The notes under the pieces were generated by a model. The model was not told where the DNA came from, did not search any database, and was given only the letters and a program-made list of their open reading frames with translations. From NCBI GenBank assembly GCA_963662765.2, contig CAXXUP010000006.1, positions 372,001 through 436,000 of the forward strand: DNA of 64,000 nt, in the 5' to 3' direction. The translations under genes were made by a program, and so were the position numbers. The stretch is from DATMXT01 sp963662765. GTDB lineage: Bacteria > Bacillota > Clostridia > Oscillospirales > Feifaniaceae. Below, piece after piece: positions 36,190 to 45,602 of the stretch. Positions within the stretch are counted from its first letter, which is position 1, and the number at the start of each line of letters is the position of its first letter.

Positions 36190-39100
36190 ATGAGAGACAA
36201 CATGCGTAAAAGAGCGATCTCGATCATTCTGGCGGTCATGATGACAGTGGGCGTCATGCCGGCGATTTCGCCGGCAGCCGTTGCCGGCACGGGTGGGACA
36301 ACCCTTGCAGCCGGAGACATTGCCTTCGTCGGCATCAATTCCGACGGGGACGATGACTTCGCTTTTTTATTGCTCAAAGATATTGCAGCGGACACGTCCA
36401 TCTATGTCACCGATAAGGGCTGGAACGACGGCACGGGTTTTAATGCGGCTGCCGGTGACGGCATCTGGCAGTGGACGACAGCCACCGCCCGGAGTGCCGG
36501 CACGGTCGTACATATCAAAACCAGCAACAATGGGATATATTTGGAAGATGGAAGCAATTTGGCAGCTTCACCGGGTACCATTGTGAGGTCGCCTGAATAC
36601 GACTGGAATGACATTGCTGTATCACAAACCGGAGACCAGATTTTCCTGTATCAGGGGACTGAGGCGAGCCCGACAATCATTGCGGGAATCCATTGGAATG
36701 TGGAAGCAGGGACGACGTCGGCCGGCAATTGGGACGGGGTTGCGAATTCGGCAATCACCTCCGCCCTGCCCGATCAGCTGACAAACGGAACAAACGCCAT
36801 TTGGGTATATGGGGCGGGGCCTACGGAATGCGACAATTTCAGATATAACGGAGCCACGGTCTCGGGCACACCGGCTGTCCTTCGGGTGGCCATCAACAAA
36901 ATCGCCAACTGGGATGTCGATCTGGCAAGTACGACCGCGTATACGCTAAATCCGCTTCCATACTCCTTTACCGTGACAGTCCCGGATGTGGCCCCGACCG
37001 TGACGACCGGGGCCGCCACGGATATCACCGAGACGACGGCGACGGCAAACGGCAACATCACGTCGCTCGGCTCGGCAAACCCAACCCAGCACGGCTTTGT
37101 CTGGGGCACCTCGGCAGATCCGACGGTGGCGCTCCTAACAAAGACGGAGCAGGGGGCGGCCACGGCCACGGGGGCCTTCACCGGCGACATCACGGGACTT
37201 GCTGCCGGTACGACTTATCATGTGCGGGCTTACGCGACAAACTCGGCCGACACAAGTTACGGCGATGATGTGACGTTCACGACAGCAGCGGCGGCGACGT
37301 CCGACACCTGGGACGGCAGCGTCGCGAGCGGATTTGCGGGCGGCAGCGGCTCCTCCGGTGACCCCTACCGGATCGCCACGGCGGAGCAGCTTGCACGCGT
37401 TGCGAATTTGGTCAACAGCGAAACCGAAAATGCAAATTACGGTGATAAATATTATAGATTGACTGTCGACCTCGACCTTGACAACCGTCAGTGGACGCCC
37501 ATCGGCAATACGTCTGATCTGGGCGGAACCAATTTCAAAGGGACATTCGACGGGGACGGACACACGGTTTCAAACCTCGCAATCGGTACGGCGGGAAGTC
37601 CAAACGCAACTTTTGCAAACGCAGGACTGTTCGGATATGTCTATCGGGGAACGGTGAGTGACCTTTTGGTGCTGGATGTCGCCATCTACTCCGCGGGCGC
37701 GAACGCCGGCGGACTTGTGGGGTATTGGAACGGGACGAGCGGCATTGCAACGCCTGTCACAAACTGCTGCACGACAGGCAGCATATCCGGCGGCAGCGGC
37801 GCCAATGTAGGCGGTCTGATCGGCCAGGCCGGGTACTGCAGCATCTCTAATTGCTTTTCGACCTGCGATGTGACAGGCGGTGAGAACGCCTTCGCAGGCG
37901 GCCTTTTGGGGACGACTGTGAGCCCGTGCCCCGCCACGAGCTGCTTTGCCACGGGCAATGTGACTTCAAGCGGAAGTGTGAGCATTGCGGGCGGCCTCAT
38001 CGGCCTGATGGGAGATGCAACCGCAAACTGCTATGCCGCGGGCAGCGCTTCGACAGGAGCGACGTATTGGGGAGGCCTTGTGGGCTATCGGGACTCGGGC
38101 TCCGTCACCGGCTGCTACTACAACAGCACCTTGAACACGGAGGGCGCCGGAAGTGAAACCGGCATCGCGACGGGAAAGATCTCGGCTGACATGAAACAGC
38201 CGGCATTTGTGGTGGATTTGAACACCACCGGATACAGCGGGGTCTGGGAAGCGGATAACGGCGCAAATGAAGGCTATCCCGTCCTGACGGCGGTGCAGCT
38301 GGAAGTAACGGATACTGCCCCTGTCGTGACGACCGCGGCCGTGACAGACATCACGCGGAAGGCGGCCACCGGAAACGGCAGCCTCACAAGCCTCGGAGTG
38401 CCAAACGCCACGGCCTACGGCGTCTGCTGGGATACGGCGGAGAGCCCCACGGTGTCGGACAGCTTGAAGGATCTCGGTGCGGCAACGGCAACCGGTGCCT
38501 TCACCGCCGCCATCACAGGCCTTGCGGACGACACCACCTATTACGTGCGTGCATTTGCCGTAAACTCCGCCGGTACGGTGTACGGGGAGCAGGTGAGCTT
38601 CACGACCTTGGAGGGGGCGTCGATCGCACTGGGTGACGCGACCTTCATAACCGCATCGACCTATACCTGCGGCATAGAGATGTCCTCGCCCGTAAGAATG
38701 GTCACAATCTCGGTTGACAGCGGATATTTTACGGTGCCGTCGCTTGGCAGCGGCACCCTCACGTTCTTAGGCGGCACAAGCGGGACGGCGTTCATCGATT
38801 CCCATGCCGCCGACAAGCAGTTTGACAGCGCGGTATTCTCGTTTACAGATGTTTCGGGCGCTAAGGATCTGCTCAGTGCCATCGTGTATTCGCCCAGTGG
38901 CACCACGCAGCAGACCGTCACGGCCACCGCCAGCACGGTATCGCCGGCTGCAGGTGACATCTATTTTGAAGGGCACTTTTACCGCTACGTCAGCGCCACT
39001 GTCAACTGGGCGGGCGCCGTGGTTGCGGCACACGGGCTGACCGATCCGTATTTCGGCGGTCACGGATATATCGCAACCGCCACAAACCAGGCTGAAAACT

Positions 39101-39441
39101 CCATTTTGTTGAAGCTCGTCGATAACGGCGGCACCGTAGGCGACCACTGGAACGACGCTTGGATGGGGGGCCTTTGGCAGCGCAATACAGAAACAGTTGA
39201 AAGCCCCGTCATCGTACGCGACATAGATGGCTACGAGATCACCTACGCCGCACTTCTCGGCGCCACGGAAACCCAGCGCGAAAACATGCTTGTGAATTAC
39301 AGGCTGACGTTCGTGGACTTTGACGCAGGCAACACCGGCACATATATTTATGCAAATCCGGGGACCGTAAAATATTACTGGATCGACGGGCCGGAGGCCG
39401 GACAGGAAATTGAAAACAACACCGCTGACTTCGCCCCCTAG
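36190..39441 (+). CDS. Giant surface protein, N-terminal part (amber-split)
   Basis: 1083 codons before an in-frame TAG (39439-39441). A signal peptide (about 1-34, cleavage near AVA-GT) comes first. A secreted-protein module (about 38-250, GDIAFVGINSDGDDDFAFLLLKDI) and a first Fn3-like domain (about 266-367) follow. GLUG-type repeats (about 374-707, several GGLVG / GGLIG motifs) and a second Fn3-like domain (about 709-807) come next. A beta-rich domain precedes a C-type-lectin-like domain that begins near 930 (HGYIATATNQAENS, then WKYYWIDGPE-type residues). The stop falls inside that domain. The frame continues unchanged to 43221. The ATG at 36190 is preferred because GGGGGG precedes it and the signal peptide follows at once. 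Confidence 0.85.
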   Translation: MRDNMRKRAISIILAVMMTVGVMPAISPAAVAGTGGTTLAAGDIAFVGINSDGDDDFAFLLLKDIAADTSIYVTDKGWNDGTGFNAAAGDGIWQWTTATARSAGTVVHIKTSNNGIYLEDGSNLAASPGTIVRSPEYDWNDIAVSQTGDQIFLYQGTEASPTIIAGIHWNVEAGTTSAGNWDGVANSAITSALPDQLTNGTNAIWVYGAGPTECDNFRYNGATVSGTPAVLRVAINKIANWDVDLASTTAYTLNPLPYSFTVTVPDVAPTVTTGAATDITETTATANGNITSLGSANPTQHGFVWGTSADPTVALLTKTEQGAATATGAFTGDITGLAAGTTYHVRAYATNSADTSYGDDVTFTTAAAATSDTWDGSVASGFAGGSGSSGDPYRIATAEQLARVANLVNSETENANYGDKYYRLTVDLDLDNRQWTPIGNTSDLGGTNFKGTFDGDGHTVSNLAIGTAGSPNATFANAGLFGYVYRGTVSDLLVLDVAIYSAGANAGGLVGYWNGTSGIATPVTNCCTTGSISGGSGANVGGLIGQAGYCSISNCFSTCDVTGGENAFAGGLLGTTVSPCPATSCFATGNVTSSGSVSIAGGLIGLMGDATANCYAAGSASTGATYWGGLVGYRDSGSVTGCYYNSTLNTEGAGSETGIATGKISADMKQPAFVVDLNTTGYSGVWEADNGANEGYPVLTAVQLEVTDTAPVVTTAAVTDITRKAATGNGSLTSLGVPNATAYGVCWDTAESPTVSDSLKDLGAATATGAFTAAITGLADDTTYYVRAFAVNSAGTVYGEQVSFTTLEGASIALGDATFITASTYTCGIEMSSPVRMVTISVDSGYFTVPSLGSGTLTFLGGTSGTAFIDSHAADKQFDSAVFSFTDVSGAKDLLSAIVYSPSGTTQQTVTATASTVSPAAGDIYFEGHFYRYVSATVNWAGAVVAAHGLTDPYFGGHGYIATATNQAENSILLKLVDNGGTVGDHWNDAWMGGLWQRNTETVESPVIVRDIDGYEITYAALLGATETQRENMLVNYRLTFVDFDAGNTGTYIYANPGTVKYYWIDGPEAGQEIENNTADFAP

Positions 39442-39543
39442 CATGTCACGGAAGGCAGTCAGGACGAGCCCAACGGCGGCGACTTCGTCTACATCGGCTG
39501 GCAGGGCGCTTACTGGGACGACCTAAACTCCTTTTCAAGTACG

Positions 39544-42500
39544 ATGAGCGGCTATATCGTTGAGTTTTCGGGCTTTGACGGCGGCTCCACAGTCGGCATC
39601 ATCGCGAATGACACAAAGTCGGTGACTGCCCCATCGGTGCCGACCACAACCGTCACCGGAGCTTCGCTCTCCCTCGATACCGGAACAAGCGGAGTGGATT
39701 TTGTTACGAACTTCGCATCACAGACGATCAGCGGCACGCTGAGCGTAGCCCTCGCGGCAGGAGAAAAAGTTGAAGTCTCCTATGACGACGGCGGCACCTG
39801 GAGCGACGCCACGTGCTCTACAGGCTCCGCGGCCTGGTCGCAGGCGACGGTGCTTTCGGGGAGTAGCACATTCAAAGCTCGCGTTTCAAACATTGCCGGC
39901 AGCAGCACGGCATATTCTCACACCTATATTTACGACGCCGCAGCCCCGGCAGCGCCGTCTGCGCCGGATTTGACGGCGGGCTCTGATACCGGCTCATCCG
40001 GAGAGGACAATTATACGGGCGACACCACGCCGACTTTCACGGGCACGGCGGAGCCCGGCAGCGTAGTCGCGCTGTACGACACCGACGGGAACACGGTGCT
40101 CGGGACGGCCACAGCATCCGACGGCAACTGGAGCATTACGGCGTCCATACTCGCCCCCGGAGCCCACACCGTCACGGCGAAGTCAATCGATGCGGCGGGG
40201 AATATGAGCGCCGCATCAACAGGGCTTTCGATCACAATCGACACGACGGGCGCCGCGGTGATGTCGGTTTCGGTTCCGGCAAACGATACATATAAAACAG
40301 GCGATGCCCTCAACTTTACGGTCAGTTGGGACGAGAATGTAACGGTGGGCACCGCGGGCGGGACGCCTCGCCTTGCACTGGATATCGGCGGTACGACCCG
40401 ATATGCCGCCTATTTGAGCGGCACAGACACGTCGAACCTCGTGTTCAGATACACGGTGACGTCGGGAGACTTTGACTCGAACGGCATCACGGTAAGCGCT
40501 GCGCAATTGAACGGCGGGACCATGCGCGACGCCGGGGGCAACGACGCGGCACTTACGCTAAATAGTGTCGGCAGCACAGCAAACGTCCTGGTGGACGCCG
40601 TCGCCCCTTCGGTGACGTCGGTTACGGTCCCGGCAAATGGGACCTATGCGGCGGGCCAGAGTCTTGACTTCACGGTTAATATGAGTGAGAACGTCACGGT
40701 CATCACCACGGGCGGCACGCCCCGCATTGCGCTGGTAGTCGGCGCCACCACCCGGTACGCCGATTATTTGAGCGGCACCGGCACGACTGCCCTCACATTC
40801 AGATACACGGTGACTTCGGGCGATATGGATTCGAATGGGATCACGGTGGGCGCACTCTCGGCAAACGGCGGGACTCTTCGCGACGCTGTCTCAAATAATG
40901 CCACCCTCACCTTAAACAGTGTTGGGAGTACGGCAAACGTTTGGGTGGACGCCGCCGCCCCGGCGGTGACGTCGGTTGCGGTTCCGGCAAATGGGACATA
41001 TGCGGCGGGCGACAGTCTTAGCTTCACGGTGAGTTTCGGTGAGAGCGTGACGGTGAACACTGCGGACGGAACGCCTCGAATTTCGCTGACGGTAGGTTCC
41101 GCCACCCGGTATGCCACCTATATTGGCGGGAGCGGCACGTCGGCCCTCACGTTCATCTGTATGGTGGCTTTGGGAGATAGTGACGCGGACGGAATCGCGG
41201 TGGTAGCACTCGATGCAAACGGCGGGACAATTAAGGACGCCATCTCAAACGACGCCACGCTCACCTTAAACAATGTCGCAGTGACGACAAACGTCCTGGT
41301 GGACGCCGTTGCACCCGATGCCCCGCAAGCGCCCGACCTGGCGGCTGCTTCGGATACCGGAGTTCTTGACACCGACGACATCACTGCCGATACGACGCCG
41401 ACCTTTGAGGGCACGGCGGAGGCAAACTGCACGGTCACGCTCTATTCGGACGCTGCAGTGATCGGCACGACAACGGCTGACGGGAGCGGAAACTGGAGCT
41501 TTACGGCGCCTTTAGCACTTACCGAGGGGACGCATTCCATCACGGCAGCGGCGACCGACGGGGCGGGGAATGTGAGTGCCGCTTCAGTGGGGCTTTCGAT
41601 TGCAATTGATACAACGGCACCCGCCGCGGGCGGCGCCGTCACGGTGACGCGCATCACCAAATTCAGGGTATCCCTCACCTGGCCTTCGGGTACTGACGCT
41701 AAAACAGACGCTTTGGCGCTGATGTACAAGGTTGTCTATTCAACATCCGACAACATCACGTCGGTGACGAATGCCGAGTTAAACGGGACGACGGGCATCG
41801 ACTGGACGGCGGGCATCACGAGCGCCACCGTCTCGGGGCTGACGCCGAACACGACCTACTACGTCAATGTTCTGGTAAAAGACGAGGCGGGCAACATCAC
41901 GGCCTATGCCCCGATAACGCAAATGACGGCCAGCAGTTCAAACGATGACTCCGACGGCCAAGACTCTGCCGGGGCTCCCGTCATTGTCAACGGCGAGACG
42001 AAGACGGCCGGAACCACCCGGACTGCAACCGACGACAGCGGCCGGACTGTGACGACCGTTACGGTCGACACCGACAGGCTTGAGGACATACTTGAGGCCG
42101 AGGACAGCGGCGCCCTCGTCGTGATCCCATTTGATGAGGATGCCGATGTGGCGGTCGGAGTGCTGAGGGGCGACATGGTCGCGGCGATGGCGGACAGGGA
42201 AGCCTCGCTTGTGATCAGAGCCGGATCATCCACCTACACGCTGCCAGCCGTTGAGCTCGATATCGAAGCCATTGCCACACAGTTTGGCGAAAACGTTCCG
42301 CTTTCGGCCATCACAGTGTCGGTTGGCATTTCACAGCCGTCTGATGAAATGGCCACGGTCATCCGTAGCGCCGCGAGAGACGGCGGCTTTACGCTCGTTA
42401 TTCCAGGGGTGGAGTTTACCGTGACCTGCCGGTACGGCGGCCGTACCGTGGAAGTCGGAAGTTTCAAGGCTTTTGTGGAGAGAACGGTCGCCATACCGGA

Positions 42501-43221
42501 CGGCGTGGACCCGTCAAAAATCACCACCGGCATCGTCGTAGAGCCTGACGGGACCGTCCGCCATGTGCCGACACGGATCACACGAATTGACGGCAAGTAT
42601 TACGCGGTCATCCATAGCCTTACGAACAGCGTTTACGCCGTCGTCTGGAACCCAGTGGAATTTGCCGACGTGACGGAACACTGGGCGAAGGACGCAATCA
42701 ATGACATGGGCTCGAGAATGGTCGTAAACGGGATCGACAACAGCCATTTTGAACCCGACCGAAACATGACACGGGCCGAGTTCGCGGCGATCATCGTCCG
42801 GGCGCTGGGACTTAAGCCTATAGATGGCGCAAACGTCTTCACGGATGTGGCGGATTCCCAGTGGTACTGCGGCTATATCGAGACCGCTGCGGCGTACGGC
42901 ATCATAACGGGATATGACGATAAGACCTTCGGGCCAAGTGACCTCATCACCCGCGAACAGGCGATGACCATGATATCAAGGGCCATGCAGCTCACGGGCC
43001 TTGGCGCAGACCAAAGTTCGGATGAGATGGCTGCGCTACTTGCTGCTTTCTCGGACGATGCGTCTGTGTCGTCCTACGCGAAGGCGGGCATTGCGGCCTG
43101 CCTGAAGACGGGAATCGTCTCCGGCACAATAGAGGGGACCCTGGCCCCCAAGGATACTGTGACGCGGGCCGAAGTCGCCGTCATGGTGCAGCGCCTGCTG
43201 CAAAAAGCTGGGCTCATCTGA
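39544..43221 (+). CDS. Giant surface protein, C-terminal part with SLH
   Basis: Same frame as the upstream gene. Coding potential resumes right after the TAG (HVTEGSQDEPNGGDFVYIGW, then WDDLNSF), so the two are one gene of about 2343 codons. The first ATG is at 39544, without a ribosome site. Contents: end of the C-type-lectin-like domain; bacterial Ig-like domains; three 118-codon repeats (about 40249-41310, PANGTYAAG...GGTPRI...TRYA...LTFRYTVTSGD); another Ig-like and an Fn3-like domain; a Ser/Asp linker; a domain of unknown type (about 41980-42640); and three SLH domains (42655-43215) for cell-wall attachment. As a stand-alone product it would lack a signal peptide. Confidence 0.85.
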   Translation: MSGYIVEFSGFDGGSTVGIIANDTKSVTAPSVPTTTVTGASLSLDTGTSGVDFVTNFASQTISGTLSVALAAGEKVEVSYDDGGTWSDATCSTGSAAWSQATVLSGSSTFKARVSNIAGSSTAYSHTYIYDAAAPAAPSAPDLTAGSDTGSSGEDNYTGDTTPTFTGTAEPGSVVALYDTDGNTVLGTATASDGNWSITASILAPGAHTVTAKSIDAAGNMSAASTGLSITIDTTGAAVMSVSVPANDTYKTGDALNFTVSWDENVTVGTAGGTPRLALDIGGTTRYAAYLSGTDTSNLVFRYTVTSGDFDSNGITVSAAQLNGGTMRDAGGNDAALTLNSVGSTANVLVDAVAPSVTSVTVPANGTYAAGQSLDFTVNMSENVTVITTGGTPRIALVVGATTRYADYLSGTGTTALTFRYTVTSGDMDSNGITVGALSANGGTLRDAVSNNATLTLNSVGSTANVWVDAAAPAVTSVAVPANGTYAAGDSLSFTVSFGESVTVNTADGTPRISLTVGSATRYATYIGGSGTSALTFICMVALGDSDADGIAVVALDANGGTIKDAISNDATLTLNNVAVTTNVLVDAVAPDAPQAPDLAAASDTGVLDTDDITADTTPTFEGTAEANCTVTLYSDAAVIGTTTADGSGNWSFTAPLALTEGTHSITAAATDGAGNVSAASVGLSIAIDTTAPAAGGAVTVTRITKFRVSLTWPSGTDAKTDALALMYKVVYSTSDNITSVTNAELNGTTGIDWTAGITSATVSGLTPNTTYYVNVLVKDEAGNITAYAPITQMTASSSNDDSDGQDSAGAPVIVNGETKTAGTTRTATDDSGRTVTTVTVDTDRLEDILEAEDSGALVVIPFDEDADVAVGVLRGDMVAAMADREASLVIRAGSSTYTLPAVELDIEAIATQFGENVPLSAITVSVGISQPSDEMATVIRSAARDGGFTLVIPGVEFTVTCRYGGRTVEVGSFKAFVERTVAIPDGVDPSKITTGIVVEPDGTVRHVPTRITRIDGKYYAVIHSLTNSVYAVVWNPVEFADVTEHWAKDAINDMGSRMVVNGIDNSHFEPDRNMTRAEFAAIIVRALGLKPIDGANVFTDVADSQWYCGYIETAAAYGIITGYDDKTFGPSDLITREQAMTMISRAMQLTGLGADQSSDEMAALLAAFSDDASVSSYAKAGIAACLKTGIVSGTIEGTLAPKDTVTRAEVAVMVQRLLQKAGLI

Positions 43222-43241
43222 TAGGTGAATTTAACCATTCG

Positions 43242-43275
43242 AAAAAAGGACGCCCCACAGGGCGTCCTTTTTTTC
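43242..43275 (+). terminator. GGACGCC-type terminator
   Basis: 14-bp stem AAAAAAGGACGCCC / GGGCGTCCTTTTTT with loop CACA, 20 bp after the SLH protein stop. Confidence 0.92.
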
Positions 43276-43312
43276 GCATTGGCTGCTTTTGCGCGCAGCC
43301 TGGAAATTAAAA

Positions 43313-43332
43313 CATGACATGCAGTTGTCATG
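43313..43332. promoter_or_regulatory. Operator 1, upstream of WYL regulator
   Basis: Perfect inverted repeat CATGACA-TGCAGT-TGTCATG. It ends 9 bp before a -10 TATAAT (43342-43347). The 18-bp core TGACATGCAGTTGTCATG is repeated exactly at 44271-44288. Overlap with the -35 region suggests repression or activation by the adjacent regulator. Confidence 0.8.
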
Positions 43333-43367
43333 CTTTTCTGTTATAATAAAACTGCGGAGGTGAAGCG

Positions 43368-44273
43368 ATGAAAAACGACCGGCTGTTCCAAATTCTCTAT
43401 ATTCTGCTCGATAGGCAGACCATCACTGCCCCCGAACTTGCAAGGCTCCTTGAAGTATCGGTGCGCACCGTCTACCGGGACGTCGAAGCGCTGTCGCTTG
43501 CGGGCGTGCCGGTCTACACGACGTCCGGCAAGGGCGGCGGGATTTCCGTCATGCCGGGCTACACGGTCGACAAGGCGCTGCTGACGGACGATGAGCAAAA
43601 CCAGATTCTCTTTGCCGTAGAGAGCTTAAAGGCGACCGATCAAAATGTGGACTCTCTTGTGCAAAAGCTTGGCACCGCCTTCCAAAAGACGAACACAAGC
43701 TGGATTGAGGTCGACTTCTCCCGGTGGGGAATGCGCCGCACCGACAATCCGAAATTCGAGCAGTTAAAAAACGCCATTCTGGGCAGACGGGTCCTGCACA
43801 TGACATACTGCGGGACCTCCGGGACGATTACGCAGCGCGACGTCATGCCCTTCCGGCTGGTGTTTAAGGATAAAAACTGGTACCTACAGGCTTTTTGCCT
43901 GAAGGCTGAGGCCTACAGGCTTTTCAAAGTCAGCCGCATCATGGAGCTTACCGTCACCGACGACACGTTTACCGAGACCTTTGCCGACCCGCCGCCCATC
44001 GACGGCGGAGACCCGCCGCCATTGATGATGACCGCAATCCGGCTGAAGTTCCCGTCTTCCGTGGCCTACCGTGTCTACGATGAGTTCGACCGTGACTGCA
44101 TTGTGCCGCAGCCGGACGGCTCCCTGTGCGTTAAGGCGGAATTCCCCTTGGACGGTTGGGTCACGGGCTATCTTCTGTCCTTTGGCACCGATGTCGAAGT
44201 TTTGGAGCCGGCGTCACTTCGGGCCGAGCTTGCGGACTATGCGAGAATAATTTATGAGCACCACAAAAGCTGA
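43368..44273 (+). CDS. HTH-WYL transcriptional regulator
   Basis: 301 aa of the YafY/DeoR-like WYL family. An N-terminal winged HTH (about 1-60, RLFQILYILLDRQTITAPELARLLEVSVRTVYRDVEALSLAGVPV) leads into a WYL domain (about 135-215, MTYCGTSG...PFRLVFKDKNWYLQAFC) and a C-terminal WCX-like region (about 225-300). WYL domains sense small ligands or nucleic acids. The ATG has GGAGG ahead. Identical palindromes lie just before this gene and before 44356-44619, so it probably controls itself and the zinc-ribbon gene. Its stop codon is the first three bases of the second operator. Confidence 0.9.
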   Translation: MKNDRLFQILYILLDRQTITAPELARLLEVSVRTVYRDVEALSLAGVPVYTTSGKGGGISVMPGYTVDKALLTDDEQNQILFAVESLKATDQNVDSLVQKLGTAFQKTNTSWIEVDFSRWGMRRTDNPKFEQLKNAILGRRVLHMTYCGTSGTITQRDVMPFRLVFKDKNWYLQAFCLKAEAYRLFKVSRIMELTVTDDTFTETFADPPPIDGGDPPPLMMTAIRLKFPSSVAYRVYDEFDRDCIVPQPDGSLCVKAEFPLDGWVTGYLLSFGTDVEVLEPASLRAELADYARIIYEHHKS

Positions 44274-44288
44274 CATGCAGTTGTCATG
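44271..44288. promoter_or_regulatory. Operator 2, upstream of zinc-ribbon gene
   Basis: Exact copy of TGACATGCAGTTGTCATG (compare 43315-43332). A -10-like TAGACT (44299-44304) follows at nearly the same distance. The site shares its first three bases with the regulator stop codon. Confidence 0.78.
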
Positions 44289-44355
44289 TTTTGTCTGATA
44301 GACTGAGTTTGCAAAGGAATTCAACAATCATATTCAAACTTGGGAGGAGATCAAG

Positions 44356-44619
44356 ATGGAAGAGAGATACTGTCAGAGCTGCGGGATGCCCATGGGCAAG
44401 ACGGACGAGCTGTACGGCACCGAAAAGGACGGCAGCAAGTCGGCCGACTACTGCAGTTACTGCTATCAGGACGGGGCCTTCACGTTTGACGGCTCCATGG
44501 AGGAAATGGTTGAAATTTGTGTGCCGCCCATGGTGGAAAATAGCCCCTCCATGACGGAGGACGCCGCCCGTGGGATGATGAAGCAGATTTTGCCGATGCT
44601 CAAACGCTGGAGAGTATGA
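44356..44619 (+). CDS. Zinc-ribbon domain protein
   Basis: 87 aa. Residues 4-40 form a putative zinc ribbon (YCQSCGMPMGKTDELYGT, then DYCSYCYQDGAFT) of the small family often fused to, or sitting beside, MerR, AraC or WYL regulators. The C-terminal helix (MVEICVPPMVENSPSMTEDAARGMMKQILPMLKRW) completes the family pattern. The ATG has GGGAGGAG ahead. Probably controlled by the WYL regulator through the operator at 44271. Function unknown. Confidence 0.85.
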   Translation: MEERYCQSCGMPMGKTDELYGTEKDGSKSADYCSYCYQDGAFTFDGSMEEMVEICVPPMVENSPSMTEDAARGMMKQILPMLKRWRV

Positions 44620-44685
44620 TAACAAGAGGATAGGGCGCAAAGGGTCCCCCCTTTGCGCCTTGCCGCATTCGAAATTTAGGTACAA

Positions 44686-45129
44686 ATGAAAGCTTACGCT
44701 GTCATCGACCCCGAGATGCTGGCCCCTTGCGGCATCAATTGCGCGGTCTGTTACAGGTATCTGGGCAAGAAGCCCTGCGCCGGATGCAGAGCAGACACCG
44801 ACACCGCGCAGCAGCACATCCGCAGATGCAAAATAAAGAACTGCGCCGGGGAGAGTGGGCTATCCCACTGTTTTCTGTGCGCAAAGTTCCCCTGCGGTCT
44901 TATAAAAAATCTCGATAAACGTTACAAGACCCGATACGGGGTGAGCCTTGCGGAAAACGGTCTTGCGGCAAAAGAGATGGGGATTGCGCATGCCCTTGCC
45001 AAACAACTCGAGGCGTACACCTGCACGGCGTGCGGCGGCGTGATCTCCATGCACGACGGGATTTGCAGTCAGTGCAAAACGGAATATTCGCTTGGAAAAA
45101 GGAGTGTGAAAGATGACTTGGGTAAATGA
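44686..45129 (+). CDS. DUF3795 cysteine-rich protein
   Basis: 147 aa with 14 or more Cys. APCGINCAVCYRYLGKKPCAGC at residues 13-34 and CKIKNCAGESGLSHCFLCAKFPC at about 48-70 are typical of DUF3795. A zinc-ribbon pair (CTACGGVISMHDGICSQC) lies near 120-137. A metal or cluster-binding role is inferred. No clear ribosome site is seen before the ATG at 44686. It overlaps the next gene by 17 bp. Confidence 0.82.
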   Translation: MKAYAVIDPEMLAPCGINCAVCYRYLGKKPCAGCRADTDTAQQHIRRCKIKNCAGESGLSHCFLCAKFPCGLIKNLDKRYKTRYGVSLAENGLAAKEMGIAHALAKQLEAYTCTACGGVISMHDGICSQCKTEYSLGKRSVKDDLGK

Positions 45130-45556
45130 ATTCCCGCAGGCCGACGAACCAGCCCTGGAGCAGATCACCCGGTATATCGACAGTCCCCTGTGGCAGGAGC
45201 TTTGCGATTTTGTGGAAACGCACTACAAGTCGACACCACAGGTGGAGTACAGCAAGTGCTCCGGGGCTCCCGGCTGGAATGTAAAGTACAAAAAGAGCGG
45301 CCGGTCGCTTTGCACCCTCTATCCGCACAAGGGGTATTACACAAGCCTTGTCTGCATGGGCTCAAAAGATTTGATGGAGGCCGAGCTTGAAATGTCCGCC
45401 TGCAGTGATTACACGCGGGATATGTACATGCGGGCAAAGCCTGTGAACGGCACCCGCTGGCTCATGATCGATGTGACGAGCGGGGAGATTTTAGAGGACG
45501 TTAAAAGGCTTATCTGCGTGCGGGCGGGGCAAAGTAATAAACGGATCGGCTCGTAA
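45113..45556 (+). CDS. DUF3788 family protein
   Basis: 147 aa resembling DUF3788 (ITRYIDSPLWQELCDFVETHYKSTPQVEYSKCSGAPGWNVKYKKSGRSLCTLYPHKGYYTSLV). This is a small alpha/beta family related to YdhG/DUF1801-like proteins, of unknown function. Starts inside the end of the DUF3795 gene with GGAG ahead, so translation is coupled. Confidence 0.82.
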   Translation: MTWVNEFPQADEPALEQITRYIDSPLWQELCDFVETHYKSTPQVEYSKCSGAPGWNVKYKKSGRSLCTLYPHKGYYTSLVCMGSKDLMEAELEMSACSDYTRDMYMRAKPVNGTRWLMIDVTSGEILEDVKRLICVRAGQSNKRIGS

Positions 45557-45602
45557 GGCCTGAGAAGCGGTTCACATTATTTTCAAAAAAGGCAGGTGCA
45601 AA

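Noticed and set aside
39439..39441. Genome-wide reassignment of TAG to an amino acid
   Set aside because: At least four apparently intact genes in the window end in TAG at natural C-termini, so TAG works as a stop.
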